Assembly (NCBI RefSeq): GCF_026914185.1
Contig: NC_070573.1
Location: 372,001 to 436,000, forward strand
Direction of reading: 5' to 3'
DNA length: 64,000 nucleotides
Origin: Puccinia triticina
Lineage: Eukaryota; Basidiomycota; Pucciniomycetes; Pucciniales; Pucciniaceae
The position numbers and the translations under genes are program-made. Numbering within the stretch: the stretch's first letter is position 1; every line of letters begins with the position of its first letter. The notes below the pieces were generated by a model. That model was not told the origin of the DNA. It searched no databases and was given only the letters and a program-made list of their open reading frames with translations. Positions 18,937 to 29,673 of the stretch are shown in pieces.

Positions 18937-19189
18937 CAAGGGTGGGGTTTCAACACCCACTTCACTTGGACCTTTCTTTTCACTTGTTCAATATGCTTGT
19001 ATATTGATGTTATTCACTTGTATTCAAGAATATATCATTGTACTTAGTCAAGAAATAAATCCTGAAGCTCTCCAATTTCTTGCAAAGACTGAACAGAATC
19101 AGTGAAAACTGAGCAGATCAGTGAAAACTGAGTAGAGCCACTGAGACTGGATCAGTGCCAATAAAAAATGTATCATTTAATTAAATCAA

Positions 19190-19540
19190 CGGACTTACTT
19201 CGCGCACTGCAAAAAACTGTTTGTGCACTGTACAGTGCGCGCAGTCCCAAACACTTTGTGCACTGCAGGTGAAATATGTACTTCTTTCAAGATATTTTCT
19301 GACCAAGCAATAGACAGGCTTATAATTGGTCTCTCTGAATTTTTTGGGAGTTTTTTGAAGCATTCTTCCATGTTAAAAAAATCATAACAAACCAGAACAA
19401 AGGTAGGATGTGGGGGCCTAAAAAACAAGGTTCCCATAGCCCAAAAATTCCAAATCATTTATTAGGGGGGTTCACAATTGAAAATTGGAATACTTTAGGA
19501 CCCATTTTAACCTGTTTATGAACATATTTTTCAAAAGTTG
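19190..19540 (+). repeat. Left inverted repeat of the giant foldback element
   Basis: Begins CGGACTTACTTCGCGCACTG and contains the ACAGTGCGCGCAGTCCCAAA block. It lacks a palindromic segment of about 200 bp that is present in the right repeat between about 30990 and 31200. Confidence 0.75.
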
Positions 19541-20401
19541 ATAAATTGCACTGATTGATCAGTCACACCTTTTTCTGGACATCTTGCCAAAATTTTAAAA
19601 TCTAAGTTTATTAAAGACAGACAATCACAAAAACAAAGATCAAGGGTTTCCCCTACAAAATAATAACAAGAAAAACAATACAGCCAAACAAAAACACCAG
19701 ACCCAATACCCATCCTCTTCTAGAGAGGTTGCAAGTATTGGGTAGATAACCCCCAGCGCGCCGCATTTAAGGCAATTGCAAAGGGGTGTCATCAAGAATT
19801 AACCCTCAAACTGCGCAAGTGCAACAGCAGAGGGGGTTGAGACCGACCCCCGGCTGGGATTACAGCTCGGGGAACAGCCTGGGGATTAACAGCTTGAAGA
19901 GTGCCCCTCTTTTATAGAACACTGGCTCCCGCACAGCGCTTGCCAACCTTCCAATGTTACCTGGTCATGTCAACCATTGTCCAAACACCCGCTCAGCCCT
20001 GACCACAGCCTAACGACACACGACTCATTCTCCGGTTGCCGCTAATGCCAAGCCCCTGCATCTGCCACCAAATGCCCACTCTGGTTTCATACTGGGCAGT
20101 TGTTGTCAGCCAAAGATACAAATTTGATTGCATGTAACAGCTATGTATGCCGTGGCCTTTCCAACCAAATCCGATTCCACACAGCTCATGCACTGACCCA
20201 TTGGCCCTGGTAGGCCTCCATCCCGATGGCACCCTACCCCTTACTATTGCATCCCTGCCAGCAACGCTTCCAGTCTGACGAGTATATGGGCAACAATGAG
20301 TCTCCCCAGCAACAGCCTGGTGGTTGCGGGAGTAGTTTTCTTGGCGTAAGAGGGGGCAATCGACCGGGTGGCGTCCGGCCTGGTTGTGTTACATTTTGAT
20401 T
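19541..20401. other. Non-coding interior of the giant foldback element
   Basis: No gene supported. The stretch GTGCAACAGCAGAGGGGGTT, with the GGAACAGC.TGGGG that follows near 19815-19890, resembles 30610-30690 in the same orientation. This suggests a second, older repeat pair inside the element. Confidence 0.4.
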
Positions 20402-20409
20402 ACCAGGGC

Positions 20410-20822
20410 TAAGGTGGACATCCAGACCCTGAACATCCGGTGAGACCCGACTGGGTATTGAGTCGGGTATCCGATTTGGTACATCTGACATCCGTTGGGT
20501 ACCGGACTGGGTACCTATGAGGCTTTGTTTCAGAGGCTGGAGCTCGGCAAGTGTTGGTCTCCAGCCTCTGGGGGCTTATTTTATGATTGATGATTGGTCC
20601 TGGGGTGACCAATTGTTGTTTGCGATGTTCTGGTCATCAAATAGAATAAAAAGTACCAGTTGTATTTGTTTCGGAGGCATCTTGATTGAGGATTCAAGTG
20701 CCCACAGCAAATATCTCATGTACAGTTTAAGAAGATCCGGATACCCAACGTTGGGTTTGGGTATGCCGGATCTCTTGTTGGGATACCCGGTACCCGACCC
20801 GACTTGCCGGATGTCCACCTCA
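20410..20822. mobile_element. hAT-type MITE (413 bp) with perfect 8-bp target duplication
   Basis: Starts TAAGGTGGACATCC and ends in the inverse GGATGTCCACCTCA. ACCAGGGC flanks it on both sides (20402-20409, 20823-20830). The subterminal regions are rich in CGGGTA/TACCCG blocks. No coding capacity. Confidence 0.9.
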
Positions 20823-20830
20823 ACCAGGGC

Positions 20831-21128
20831 CCAGGTATCAAGCTATTGGGATACACTGGCAATGAGAAGTATGGCTGTAAGACAGTTGGCGACTGGTGAC
20901 CAACAATCACATCCATCGGAGGCTCTCAGGTGTGTCATCTCTCACTCCCCTTGCTCTGTTTTTACTTGTGCTACTGGTTGACACCGCCAGCCTCCCCAAA
21001 CACATTCCCCTGCCCCCGGCTAGCTCCTCAACCACCATTTGTGCCGACCCAGAAATGTAAGATGCCCTATGCACCAGGAAAAAAAATAGTCACTTGATGA
21101 CAAGTGACATCATGCCAGCTCCAGCGGG
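20831..21128. other. Non-coding, nothing recognised
   Basis: Ordinary composition; no supported gene or repeat. Confidence 0.4.
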
Positions 21129-21186
21129 CTACCCACCATCTACCCACCATCTACCCACCATCTACCCATCATCTACCCACCATCTA
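21129..21186 (+). repeat. 11-bp tandem repeat CTACCCACCAT, five copies
   Basis: Five near-perfect copies; one carries CCCATCAT. Confidence 0.9.
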
Positions 21187-21234
21187 ACCACTTTAAGAAT
21201 TTCCACAGGAGATCCTCAGTTTTTGCTGGGCACC

Positions 21235-22095
21235 ACTGATCCCCATTTCTGGTCAGCTGATACTCAGCTTTAGCTCCCAGCTTATGCTCAGCTTTGGTGC
21301 CCAGCTCATGCTCAGCTTTGTTGCCCAGATCAGAACCAGTCCTGGCCCAGCTTATTTTCAGCTTTATTCCAGTCATGGCTCAGCTTAGACTCAGATTAGG
21401 ACTATCATTGGCCCAACCAATGCTCAGCTTTGGACCAGTATTGGCTCAGCTGATTTTCAGCTTTGGATAAATCTTGGCCCAGCCAATGCTCAGATTTTGA
21501 GTCTGACCACTCCTGTAACAGCTTATGCTCATCTGTGGACCAGCCTTGGCTCAGCTGATGCTCAGCTGTGGACCAACCTTGGCTAAGACAATGCTCAGCT
21601 GTGGTCCAGCCTTGGCTCAGCTGATGCTCAGCTGTGGACCAGCCTTGGCTCAGCTGATGCTCAGCTGTGGACCAGCCTTGGCTCAGCTGATGCTCAGCTG
21701 TGGAACAGCCTTGGCTCAGGTGATATTAATCTTTTGAATAATCTCAAAAAATCTGATACTCAGCTTTGGAACAGCCTTGGCTCAGCCAATGCTCAGCTTT
21801 GTACCAGCATTGGCTCAGCCAATGCTCAGCTTTTGAAAAAGTTTGGCCCAGCTGGTGTTAATCTTTGGAACAGTATTGTCCCAGCTGATCCTAAGCTCTT
21901 CACAAGCCTTTTCCAAGATGATGCTCAGCTTTGGACCATTGTTGGCTAAGCTTATGCTCAGATTTGGAATATTCTTGGTCCAGCTGACACTTGGATTTGT
22001 TTCAGGCTTGGAATATCCAATGCTCAGCTGTGGCCCAGGCTCAGCCAATGCTCAGCTTTGGCCCAGGCTCAGTCAATGCCTACTGCTCAGCTTAT
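21235..22095 (+). repeat. 33-bp minisatellite (GCTCAGCT...CAGCCTTGGCT), roughly 25 copies
   Basis: The unit contains CTGATGCTCAGCTGTGG followed by ACCAGCCTTGGCTCAG. Copies from 21545 to 21720 are nearly perfect; others degenerate outward on both sides. Because 33 is a multiple of three, open frames encode an 11-residue repeat (GPALAQLMLSC), which I do not take as a gene. It abuts the truncated end of copia-2. Confidence 0.9.
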
Positions 22096-22177
22096 GATGA
22101 GCATCAGCTGTTCCTGGGAAGAAAATAGGATCAGCTGACTGTGCCACATTGAGTGCTCTGGTGCAGTCCTGCAAGCT

Positions 22178-24913
22178 CTACAAGTGCTGGTGGAGCAGAC
22201 TTGGAGCAGCGCTGGAGTAGCTCTGGAGCAGAAACCAAAGCTGCATCATGTCACTTGCCATCAGTTGAGTTCGAGATTTCTCTACAGGCAGGCTCTGAAA
22301 ATCTGGGAATTTCACCGAGGCCAAGTGTACCATTTGTCGTTCACTCGGTACCCAAAACAGCCAACCGGAGCCCGACGTTGGATAGCCTAAGAGTTGACCC
22401 TCTCTGGCGCGTTCATCCAGCTTTTTGCGCCGTTCTTTTGGGATGTGAATCAACGCCCTTGCCCCAAAAGGATATAAAGTCTCCGCAATCGGTTGGACTT
22501 TATAGAGTATTTCGAGGGGCAACTTGTCTCCGGTCCTTGTATTGGGAATCCTGTTATGGAGATGGGCAGCGGTCAAATACGCAAAACTCCACCAGATTGA
22601 TGGGAGCTCACTTGCATGTAACATAGTCCAAGCCATGTCACCAAGAGTTTGATTGACGCGCTCAGCCTCACCATTTTGAGAAGGAGAGTACGGAGTTACC
22701 GGCGCAAGTGTTGTTCCAATGGCCTCCAGTTGCGGTTTAAGACTTTTGGTGTACTCCAAAGCATTGTCACAGCAAAGATATGACGGTGCTTTCCCTAGGG
22801 CCGTCTTCAGGTGGCGTATCCAGCCCATGATCTTTTCAGGAACTTCGCTTCGGTTCACCATTGGAGCGCAGAAAGTGTAAGTGCTCGCGTGGTCCCGCAG
22901 AGTCACTAGATACCTGCAGCCATTGATGTCCAGATTGAGTGGTCCAATCACGTCCGATACACAGAAATCTAGGGGATTGTCTCTAGGGATTTGAGTTTTC
23001 ATCCCTAGCGCTTTCTTGTCCATGCTCTTGGACTTGGCACATTGCTCGCAGAAGAAGGGTTTCCACGTAACTTTCTTTTCCGGGTAGTTGACACGGAGAA
23101 ATTCTTTTACAACTTGATCCGAGACGTGGCCAAGGCGTACGTGCCAGACATAGGACTCAAACGACGGAGATTCTGAGACTTTTTTTGATTGCAGTAAAGC
23201 GCTGGTCTTGAGCGACCAGCAATAGTTATGGAAGATTGTGTCATAACTATTATTACATGGATCAAATAAGGTGGCTTGAGTACCGTTGTAGACTAATTTC
23301 CAACCCTCAGCTAGCAGTCTTCCGGTCGAGAGGATGATGCCATCGACGCCGGGGCAATGGTAGACATCATTAATGACCAGGGGACCCTTCGGAGTTGGGA
23401 TCGTCACACTGCCGGATTCGGAAACCGTAACATTGCAGTCGGATACCGCCAGATAGAATGTACGGGGACTCGTCAGCTTCTTGTTCACTTTGAAGAGGGA
23501 CGAGTCACCGCTTACATGAGCTGAAGCACCTGAATCCAGGAGCACTTCGTCGGACACCTCGAGAATATTGACTTGTTGAATCCTGTTGCCAGAACCTTCA
23601 GGTCGCGATGGTGGTCGGTACTTGGAGTTCTTGGACTTGTAGTCGGAATCCGGGGGGCTGATCTTCCCGGTCGCCACATCTTTCCAAAAATGCGCGCAGT
23701 CAGGGTACCAGTGGCCTAAGTCACCACAGTAGAAGCAGTGATCGCCATGTTTTTCTACCAGTGAGTCCGATTGGCCCTTTCCCTTGAAGTGATTCGCTTT
23801 GTCAACTGAGAACTGTGGTTGATTTCGTACTGGTTGTTGACCAGTCCGGCGTTGGGGCGCTACATAGCGAGGTTGAGACTGCATAGCTTGAATTCGATCA
23901 AGATCCATTGCCATCGGATCAATTTGCGGCACGCCAGGGAGTGTGGGTGGCGCTCCAGACTTGTTCCGGAGCTTGTTCGCCGCAAATTGAACGATCGTCA
24001 GAACATCATCGAAAGGGGGGGCTTCCTTCTCGTTTAATTGCTGACTAATGGTGAATTCAAAGGTCATCGCATCGACGCCAACAGGCGGCTTGTAGTGGGA
24101 CTGAAGGAAAATCCCAATTGCTTTGTCCCAGGTCACTTTGAGCTGCGACAGCTCCGACTTGAGTTTTGCCCACACTGATGTGGTTGCATCGGTTGCTGGG
24201 GCCGGATTGTTGATGAGGGCCAACAGCTTGTTGAGGAGTTCGATTTTGCGTTGCCTGTCTGATCTGGAGCACTTTGTCTTCAGTAGTTCGAAAACTGCCT
24301 TAGGCGCAGTGAGCTTCGCGGCATCAAGAATGTCGCCTAGGGAATCCACCACCGTGTTGCGCATAAGACACACTACGGTGGATGCTTCATCGACGGTAAG
24401 GGAGTCAAAGTTTTCGGGCTTGTCAGTGAAGGGGAGCTCGCGAACCAGCACATGTCGGATAGTCTGATCCAGGGCAGTTTCCCAGATGGGGAAGTTAGTA
24501 CCCTCATATACCAAGACTGGTTTCCGAGGGTTGAGCTGATTGTGGACCTGGAGGGGATTGCTGATGAACGACTCCATGATTTTCTCTTGACGAGTCCGTG
24601 GGCGGTAGGGAACGACTGGAGCGGTTTGAGCTTGTAACTGATTGTTACGGAGGTTGGCGATCTCTTGACGTAGATCATTGAAGAGCTGCCTCGCTTGAGC
24701 TGGTGTAAGTTCCGGTTCCATGTTGTCGCTTGATGAAAGGGATGCAGGAATGGTGAAGGTGTTGATGGGAGGGGTAGAGGAAGTTGATGGTTGGGGTTGT
24801 GGTGGGTTTAAGATTTGTGATCGTCGTTTATCAATCTCTTCTTCTCGGTTTTTCTTCTTTAAATCTTCGTCGATGGATTTCAATCTATCCTTCTTCTTCT
24901 CAATCCAGTTCAT
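22178..24913 (-). CDS. copia-2 Gag-protease-integrase polyprotein, truncated before RT
   Basis: An uninterrupted frame of 911 codons from ATG 24913. The N-terminus is charged (KKKDRLKSIDEDLKKKNREE). UBN2-like Gag covers about residues 90-330, followed by zinc knuckle CFYCGDLGHWYPDC (CX2CX4HX4C). The protease motif is VLLDSGASAHVSGDS. Pre-integrase has VWHVRLGHVSD and FFCEQCAKSKS. The integrase core has Asp in CVSDVIGPL, Asp in LCCDNALEY and Glu in SQNGEAERVNQ. Homology to copia-1 ends at FPDFQSLPVEKS; the last 35 or so residues are unrelated and RT/RNase H are missing, replaced by the minisatellite region. It could make Gag and integrase but cannot copy itself. Confidence 0.88.
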   Translation of the reverse strand: MNWIEKKKDRLKSIDEDLKKKNREEEIDKRRSQILNPPQPQPSTSSTPPINTFTIPASLSSSDNMEPELTPAQARQLFNDLRQEIANLRNNQLQAQTAPVVPYRPRTRQEKIMESFISNPLQVHNQLNPRKPVLVYEGTNFPIWETALDQTIRHVLVRELPFTDKPENFDSLTVDEASTVVCLMRNTVVDSLGDILDAAKLTAPKAVFELLKTKCSRSDRQRKIELLNKLLALINNPAPATDATTSVWAKLKSELSQLKVTWDKAIGIFLQSHYKPPVGVDAMTFEFTISQQLNEKEAPPFDDVLTIVQFAANKLRNKSGAPPTLPGVPQIDPMAMDLDRIQAMQSQPRYVAPQRRTGQQPVRNQPQFSVDKANHFKGKGQSDSLVEKHGDHCFYCGDLGHWYPDCAHFWKDVATGKISPPDSDYKSKNSKYRPPSRPEGSGNRIQQVNILEVSDEVLLDSGASAHVSGDSSLFKVNKKLTSPRTFYLAVSDCNVTVSESGSVTIPTPKGPLVINDVYHCPGVDGIILSTGRLLAEGWKLVYNGTQATLFDPCNNSYDTIFHNYCWSLKTSALLQSKKVSESPSFESYVWHVRLGHVSDQVVKEFLRVNYPEKKVTWKPFFCEQCAKSKSMDKKALGMKTQIPRDNPLDFCVSDVIGPLNLDINGCRYLVTLRDHASTYTFCAPMVNRSEVPEKIMGWIRHLKTALGKAPSYLCCDNALEYTKSLKPQLEAIGTTLAPVTPYSPSQNGEAERVNQTLGDMAWTMLHASELPSIWWSFAYLTAAHLHNRIPNTRTGDKLPLEILYKVQPIAETLYPFGARALIHIPKERRKKLDERAREGQLLGYPTSGSGWLFWVPSERQMVHLASVKFPDFQSLPVEKSRTQLMASDMMQLWFLLQSYSSAAPSLLHQHL

Positions 24914-24916
24914 CAA

Positions 24917-25331
24917 GGACCGGAGGGTGACACTGGGATACGCGCCGTGCTTCGAGAGCCGGCTTTTAACCTATAAGATGCCGTATGGACTTGGCAAATG
25001 GGAAACTGGTCGATACAGTCCCGTCGCAGATCAGCTATCGGCACTGACGGATCCCGGTCTCCAATCTCGGTATGATTGCATGGGAAACGGAAAGAAAACT
25101 ACATACCTGGTCGATACAGTCCCGTCGCAGATCAGCTATCGGCACTGACGGATCCCGGTCTCCAATCTCGGTGAGGAAAAAGATTGGAGCCGGGGCGCGG
25201 GATCGACCAGACTAAGTACATGAAACTAGACCTAACCGGGGGAAGATTCCCCGGTCTCACTAACTAGGTTTTAGTTCGAAGTACATGAATATGTGTTTGT
25301 AATCTTGCTTGTACCGTACTACACTAACACC
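24917..25331 (-). repeat. Possible 5' LTR/leader of copia-2 with an internal direct repeat
   Basis: On the minus strand a purine-rich AAGGAGGG is followed at 25331 by TGTTAGTGTAGTACGG, a plausible copia LTR start, running toward the gag ATG. Inside, a block of about 65 bp beginning TGGTCGATACAGTCCCGTCG occurs twice (25007-25071, 25108-25172; period about 101 bp). The LTR end and PBS could not be fixed. Confidence 0.4.
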
Positions 25332-25835
25332 CTCCTTAGACCGTTTTGACCGTCCACGCAAGTTAGATGAAGCCAAATTCTGACACAATGCTGATTCAAG
25401 CTTGATTATTTTATTGATTTTGTTGACTGATTTGATTGATTACGACTTGGATTCAAACAGTTCTGGCCGCTCAAGAAATTCACAAGGCCTTTGGGGTGAC
25501 TAAAATGGACGGCACCATGGTCGGAACTCATCTTGCTCACTGGTCTACCAACCATCAATGCTCACCGGTCTGCCGTGTTGAACTTAAAGTAGTTCTTTTG
25601 GTTCTTTCTCATTTTCCCGCCTTTAGTGTAGTTGTGCCGCAGTTGTTCCAAAACCTAGTTGATCTTATAAAACTCCGTTCTTATCATGTATCGGTTCTTT
25701 TCTCAATCAACTCATTTAGTTTCATCAAACAACTCTTCGCTAACTCTCATCACAACTGATCAGGTTTGTTACTCATTAAGGTTATCTTATCATGTATCCT
25801 TCCATCTTAACCAACTCTTATCTTGTTGTTCAGGT
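25332..25835. other. Non-coding sequence with duplicated blocks
   Basis: A block starting CAACTCATTTAGTTTCATCA and running to CTGATCAGGTT occurs near 25708-25765 and again near 25915-25972. No supported gene. Confidence 0.4.
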
Positions 25836-26104
25836 TAGTGATCGTTTGCGGTACTAAGTCGTACACTCGTGTAGTTACTTATATCACTACACCTTAAAGG
25901 TGTGCAAAAGCCAATCAACTCATTTAGTTTCATCAAACAACTCTTCGCTAACTCTCATCACAACTGATCAGGTTAGTGATTGTTCGCGGTACTAAGTCGT
26001 ACACTCGTGTAGTTACTTATATCACTACACCTTAAAGGTTAGTGATTGTTCGCGGTACTAAGTCGTACACTTGTGTAGTTACTTATATCACTACACCTTA
26101 AAGC
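25836..26104 (+). repeat. About 66-bp repeat, three copies (two adjacent)
   Basis: The unit runs from GTTAGTGAT(T/C)GTT(C/T)GCGG through ACTAAGTCGTACACTCGTGT to TATCACTACACCTTAAAG. Copies lie at 25835-25902, 25972-26037 and 26038-26103. Confidence 0.85.
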
Positions 26105-27337
26105 TCCAAGTTCATTATGCCGACCATCGAGGCTCGCCTAGAAGGCGCCACGCCTCGCGATTTCCTGTCGGACGCCGCGAGTTCCGAAACCTATCAGACG
26201 CCGCGACTGCTAATTGCTTAGCAGAGGCTGGGACTCCGGATCTCACCCTATCCGGCGGCATGACTCTCGAGCGCCGGGTAGACACCATGGCTGACCGTCT
26301 CCTTTCCATAACCAATCCTTGGCTCGGCAGCGGACTTGAACTGATTTCCAGACACCAGCCACTCGAGCCCCTCCTCATTATTATGGTAGATCTGGCTCTT
26401 GCTCACCGGCATCAGCCTGACTTGGTGCTATCCTCCAAATGGATCGACATCTTCACCATCACCGCGGTCGGACTCCTGACCATCAAGCAGCTCTGGGACC
26501 TGTGCGTTCCCCTCCAACTCCTTCTCCGCCCGGTTCATATGTACTGCCGTCCTCCCCTTGCTCATCTACATGTCTATGTTAGGAATCTATCTCGCTGTCA
26601 TCTCAGGCCTCGGCAACGGCGACACCTTCATGAGCTCCAGAAAAACCTCTGCAATCACACCCTGACCAACACTTATTCCAACTTGCTCATTGGCTCTATG
26701 TACCATCATCATCAAACACACCAACACCCTTGGCGGATACCTCCACTCTGATACCCAGTTCTATCATTGCAAGCAGATGCCTCTCCAATCTAACTAGCAT
26801 GAAAAAGCAACCATTGTGAATTCCTCCAAAAACAAAAATGGTGAGCTGGCTGCAAGCCATCATTACGAATTTTTAATCCTACATCCAGATTTAAGGGGTT
26901 ACCAGAGCTGACTTGAAACAGCTAAGCATGTTGTATTTGGAGCACCAAGTGATTAGAAACATGTAGGATGGCTGGATGATTTTGGCAGGCGGCTTTCTCT
27001 GTCATACATTTTTGCTCTCACCAACCTGCACAACTGACAACTGAACTGCCCGACTGACTCATCTCAACTTTGCAACTGAATCAGATGACCTATGCAACTC
27101 AATCATCTGTTTTTAATCTGCTGTGGTCATATGTGCAAGTGACATCATGCCAGGAATTTGTTGCCGTAAGAAAAATTGATAGCTCAAAACTGCAGAATAT
27201 CTTTGTTGAGATAGAGGCCTGTCGATTCATTAAGTATCACCCTTTTGCTTTAATTTGTATCCAAATGGCCCTCAACAATGCAAACTAAACCTCGGAAATT
27301 TTGTCTAAGAGTGGCTGAATGATTCAATCTTGGCCAT
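26105..27337. other. Unassigned sequence, possible degenerate coding exon at 26117-26750
   Basis: 26117-26750 is C-rich with higher CG content than its flanks. It has open frames (a short MPTIEARLEGATPRDFLSD frame and a longer overlapping one), but no domain or codon pattern that I trust. 26760-27337 shows nothing. Confidence 0.3.
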
Positions 27338-29673
27338 TGTGGTGGTCAAACTGGGACAGGGCCTCAAGATCAAGATTTCAAGATTTTAGATCACTCATCA
27401 GAAAATCTTCAAGAGAAGAATTTTCCAGCCTCTCAAGACCCTTCAGCCTCAAGATCCCTCAAGATTCATCCTCAAGATGATCCCCTCCCTCACTTTCTCA
27501 CTTCCTCAAGACTCTGGATCCCTCCCAGTTTCTCTTTTCCTTTCTTGGTCCTAACACATGTGTCATGTGGGTTTTGTTTTGTTTTGTTTTCTTTTTAGAT
27601 TCTTTATCATTTGATTGTGTGTTTCTTTTCTTCCTTATTCTCATTGTTGTTGCTTTATCTTTGATTTTCGGACTTACTTCGCGCACTGCGGAAAACTCTT
27701 CGCGCACTGTGGGGGTCGTTGTCTCGACGTCCAGCCCCCAGTGCGCGCTTCTGCCACGGCTCTTCGCGCACTGCATTTTCCGCCAAAAAAACGGCTTGCA
27801 TTTCTTGAGATATTTTTTGATGAATCAATAGAATGGCTTTTTATGATCCCCCTAAAAAATAATCAAGTCATTTATAAGGGGTCTCCTTGAGCCTAGAGAA
27901 AATTGACATGAAAAAATCATATTTTAACGGGGCAGGGACCTGTAATATTGCTTCCTGTGCCCCAGTAGCCCCAAAAATTTCACAGTATCATGGTACATGT
28001 GCAAATTCATGACCTGATAATTTTCAGAATTTTTTCCAGAGATATAAGGGGTGCGCGGCAGGCTTAGTAGGAAAATTACTGCTAACTGTATAGCTTTTTT
28101 GTTACACACCCAAACAGTCCCAAAATTTCAGAAATGTTTTCATTGTGGATATTCTCCGCGCCATAAATTTCTTGGCAATAGTGTGTCATGATAACATGAG
28201 ATGTAGTGCGGCGGGCTTAGTTGGAAAATGACTGCTAACTTATCTCATGTTTTAATGACACACTATTGCTAAGAGCTTTATGGCGCGGAGAATATGCAAA
28301 ATTGAAACATTCCTGAAAATTTCAGACTGTTTCAGCGTGTAACAAAAAATCTATACATGTAGCAGCCATTTTCCTACTAAGCCCGCGGCGCACCCCTTAT
28401 ATCTCATGTTATCATGAAAGACTATTGCCAAGAAATTCATGGTGCGGAGAATATCCACAATGAAAACATTTCTGAAATTTTGGGACTGTTTGGGTGTGTA
28501 ATAAAAAAGCTATACAGTTAGCAGTAATTTTCCTACTAAGCCTGCTGCGCACCCCTTATATCTCATTTTATAATGACACAATATTGCTAGGAATTTCAGG
28601 GAATTAATTTGAAGCATATTTCTCTGTGCTCTCAAAATTTTGTGCCTTTGGTGTGTGTAACAAAAAAGTTATACATATACGCAAAATAATAAATGCAATA
28701 CCTATTTGTGCTACAGGAAAGCTGGTGAAAATTCTGAAAATTATCAGGTCATGAATTTGCACATGTACCATTATACTGTGAAATTTTTGGGGCTACTGGG
28801 GCACAGGAAGCAATATTACAGGTCCCTGCCGCGTTAAAATATGATTTTTTCATGTCAATTTTCTCTAGGCTCAAGGAGACCCCTAAATGACTTGATTATT
28901 TTTTAGGGGGATCATAAAAAGTCATTCTATTGATTCATCAAAAAATATCTCAAGAAATTTAATGGACGAAGAGCTGTGGGATCTAAGAGACCAGCAGCGA
29001 ATCTGTGAGCTGCACACGAACAACTACGACACGGTATCGTGGTGGAGGCACACCTAAGAGACCAGAAGCGAATCTGTGAGCTGCACACGAACAACTACGA
29101 CACGGTATCGTGGTGGAGGCACACCTGGGGAATGCACAGTGCGCGAAGAGCCGTGGCGAAAGCGCGCACTGGGGGCGGGACGTCGAGACGACGACCCCCA
29201 CAGTGCGCGAAGAGTTTCTCGCAGTGCGCGAAGTAAGTCCGTTGATTTTTGTGGTGTTTTCTTCTCTTTCTTCTTTTTTCCTCTTTTTCTGTTTGATGTT
29301 TGTAGTTAGGGATGTGATGACATGTCCTGTGACATGTCACTCCCCAGAGTCCAAGTTTGAACTTGGAGGATGGGACGGCATGGGACTTGCTCTGATCCAA
29401 GAGAAATTCCATCACCCTTTTCTGATCCGCTGGCAGTATCCCCAGCACTATTCCTGATCCTTTATCCCTGATCCTGATCCATCATCATCATCCGATCCTC
29501 AACAAACCAACCACCGCCAACGGTATTCCATCCCTGCCATCTCCCAAAAATCCCACCCCAACGCTATCACTTTTCGATCCACATCTCATTTGCCGGACCA
29601 CCTCAAGGGAAGCCTCAACAGCACCCATCCCCTCAACGCTCTGCCTACCGCCTGGCACGGTAGGAGTTCCACA
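27338..29673 (+). mobile_element. Solo LTR of the gypsy-2-related family, split by a foldback element
   Basis: Starts TGTGGTGGTCAAACTGGGAC and ends GGTAGGAGTTCCACA, flanked on both sides by CCAT (27334-27337, 29674-29677). It shares GGATGGGACGGCATGGGACT with the other solo LTR and the T-rich core with gypsy-2 LTRs. After removing the foldback element it is about 757 bp. No internal domain flanks it. Confidence 0.75.
27669..29241. mobile_element. Foldback DNA element (1.57 kb) with perfect 8-bp target duplication
   Basis: Ends are CGGACTTACTTCGCGCACTG and its inverse, flanked by TTGATTTT (27661-27668, 29242-29249). The arms of about 370-500 bp are inverted copies: GCGCACTG repeats, then ATTGATTCATCAAAAAATAT, CATGTCAATTTTCTCTAGGC and the AGTAGCCCCAAAAATTTCAC block. 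Inside, further inverted units (TTATGGCGCGGAGAATAT, CCTACTAAGCC, GCGCACCCCTTATATCTCAT) make nested palindromes. No coding sequence. A 28-nt-or-longer segment near 28975-29125 (GTGAGCTGCACACGAACAAC) is directly duplicated. Confidence 0.88.

Larger units (their letters stand above)
18414..18980. repeat. 332-bp direct tandem duplication containing a tRNA-like segment
   Basis: GTTGAAGTGTCAATCTAG begins a unit at 18414 that is repeated from 18746. The second copy is truncated near 18980. Copies differ at scattered positions (for example AGAACT/AGCACT, TCATGAGTG/TCATGAATG). Each contains one tRNA-like segment followed by CACTTGGACCTTTCTTTT, a T-rich stretch that could stop RNA polymerase III. Confidence 0.85.

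Noticed and set aside
18414..18980. Pair of LTRs of a tiny TRIM element
   Set aside because: Units are directly adjacent with no internal domain, PBS or PPT; tandem duplication fits better.
21525..21950. Open frames encoding an 11-residue repeat
   Set aside because: Direct result of a 33-bp minisatellite whose length is a multiple of three.
26071..26751. 226-codon open frame on the + strand
   Set aside because: His/Leu/Pro-rich translation with no domain, starts in a tandem repeat, and competing frames are equally open; kept only as an unassigned region.
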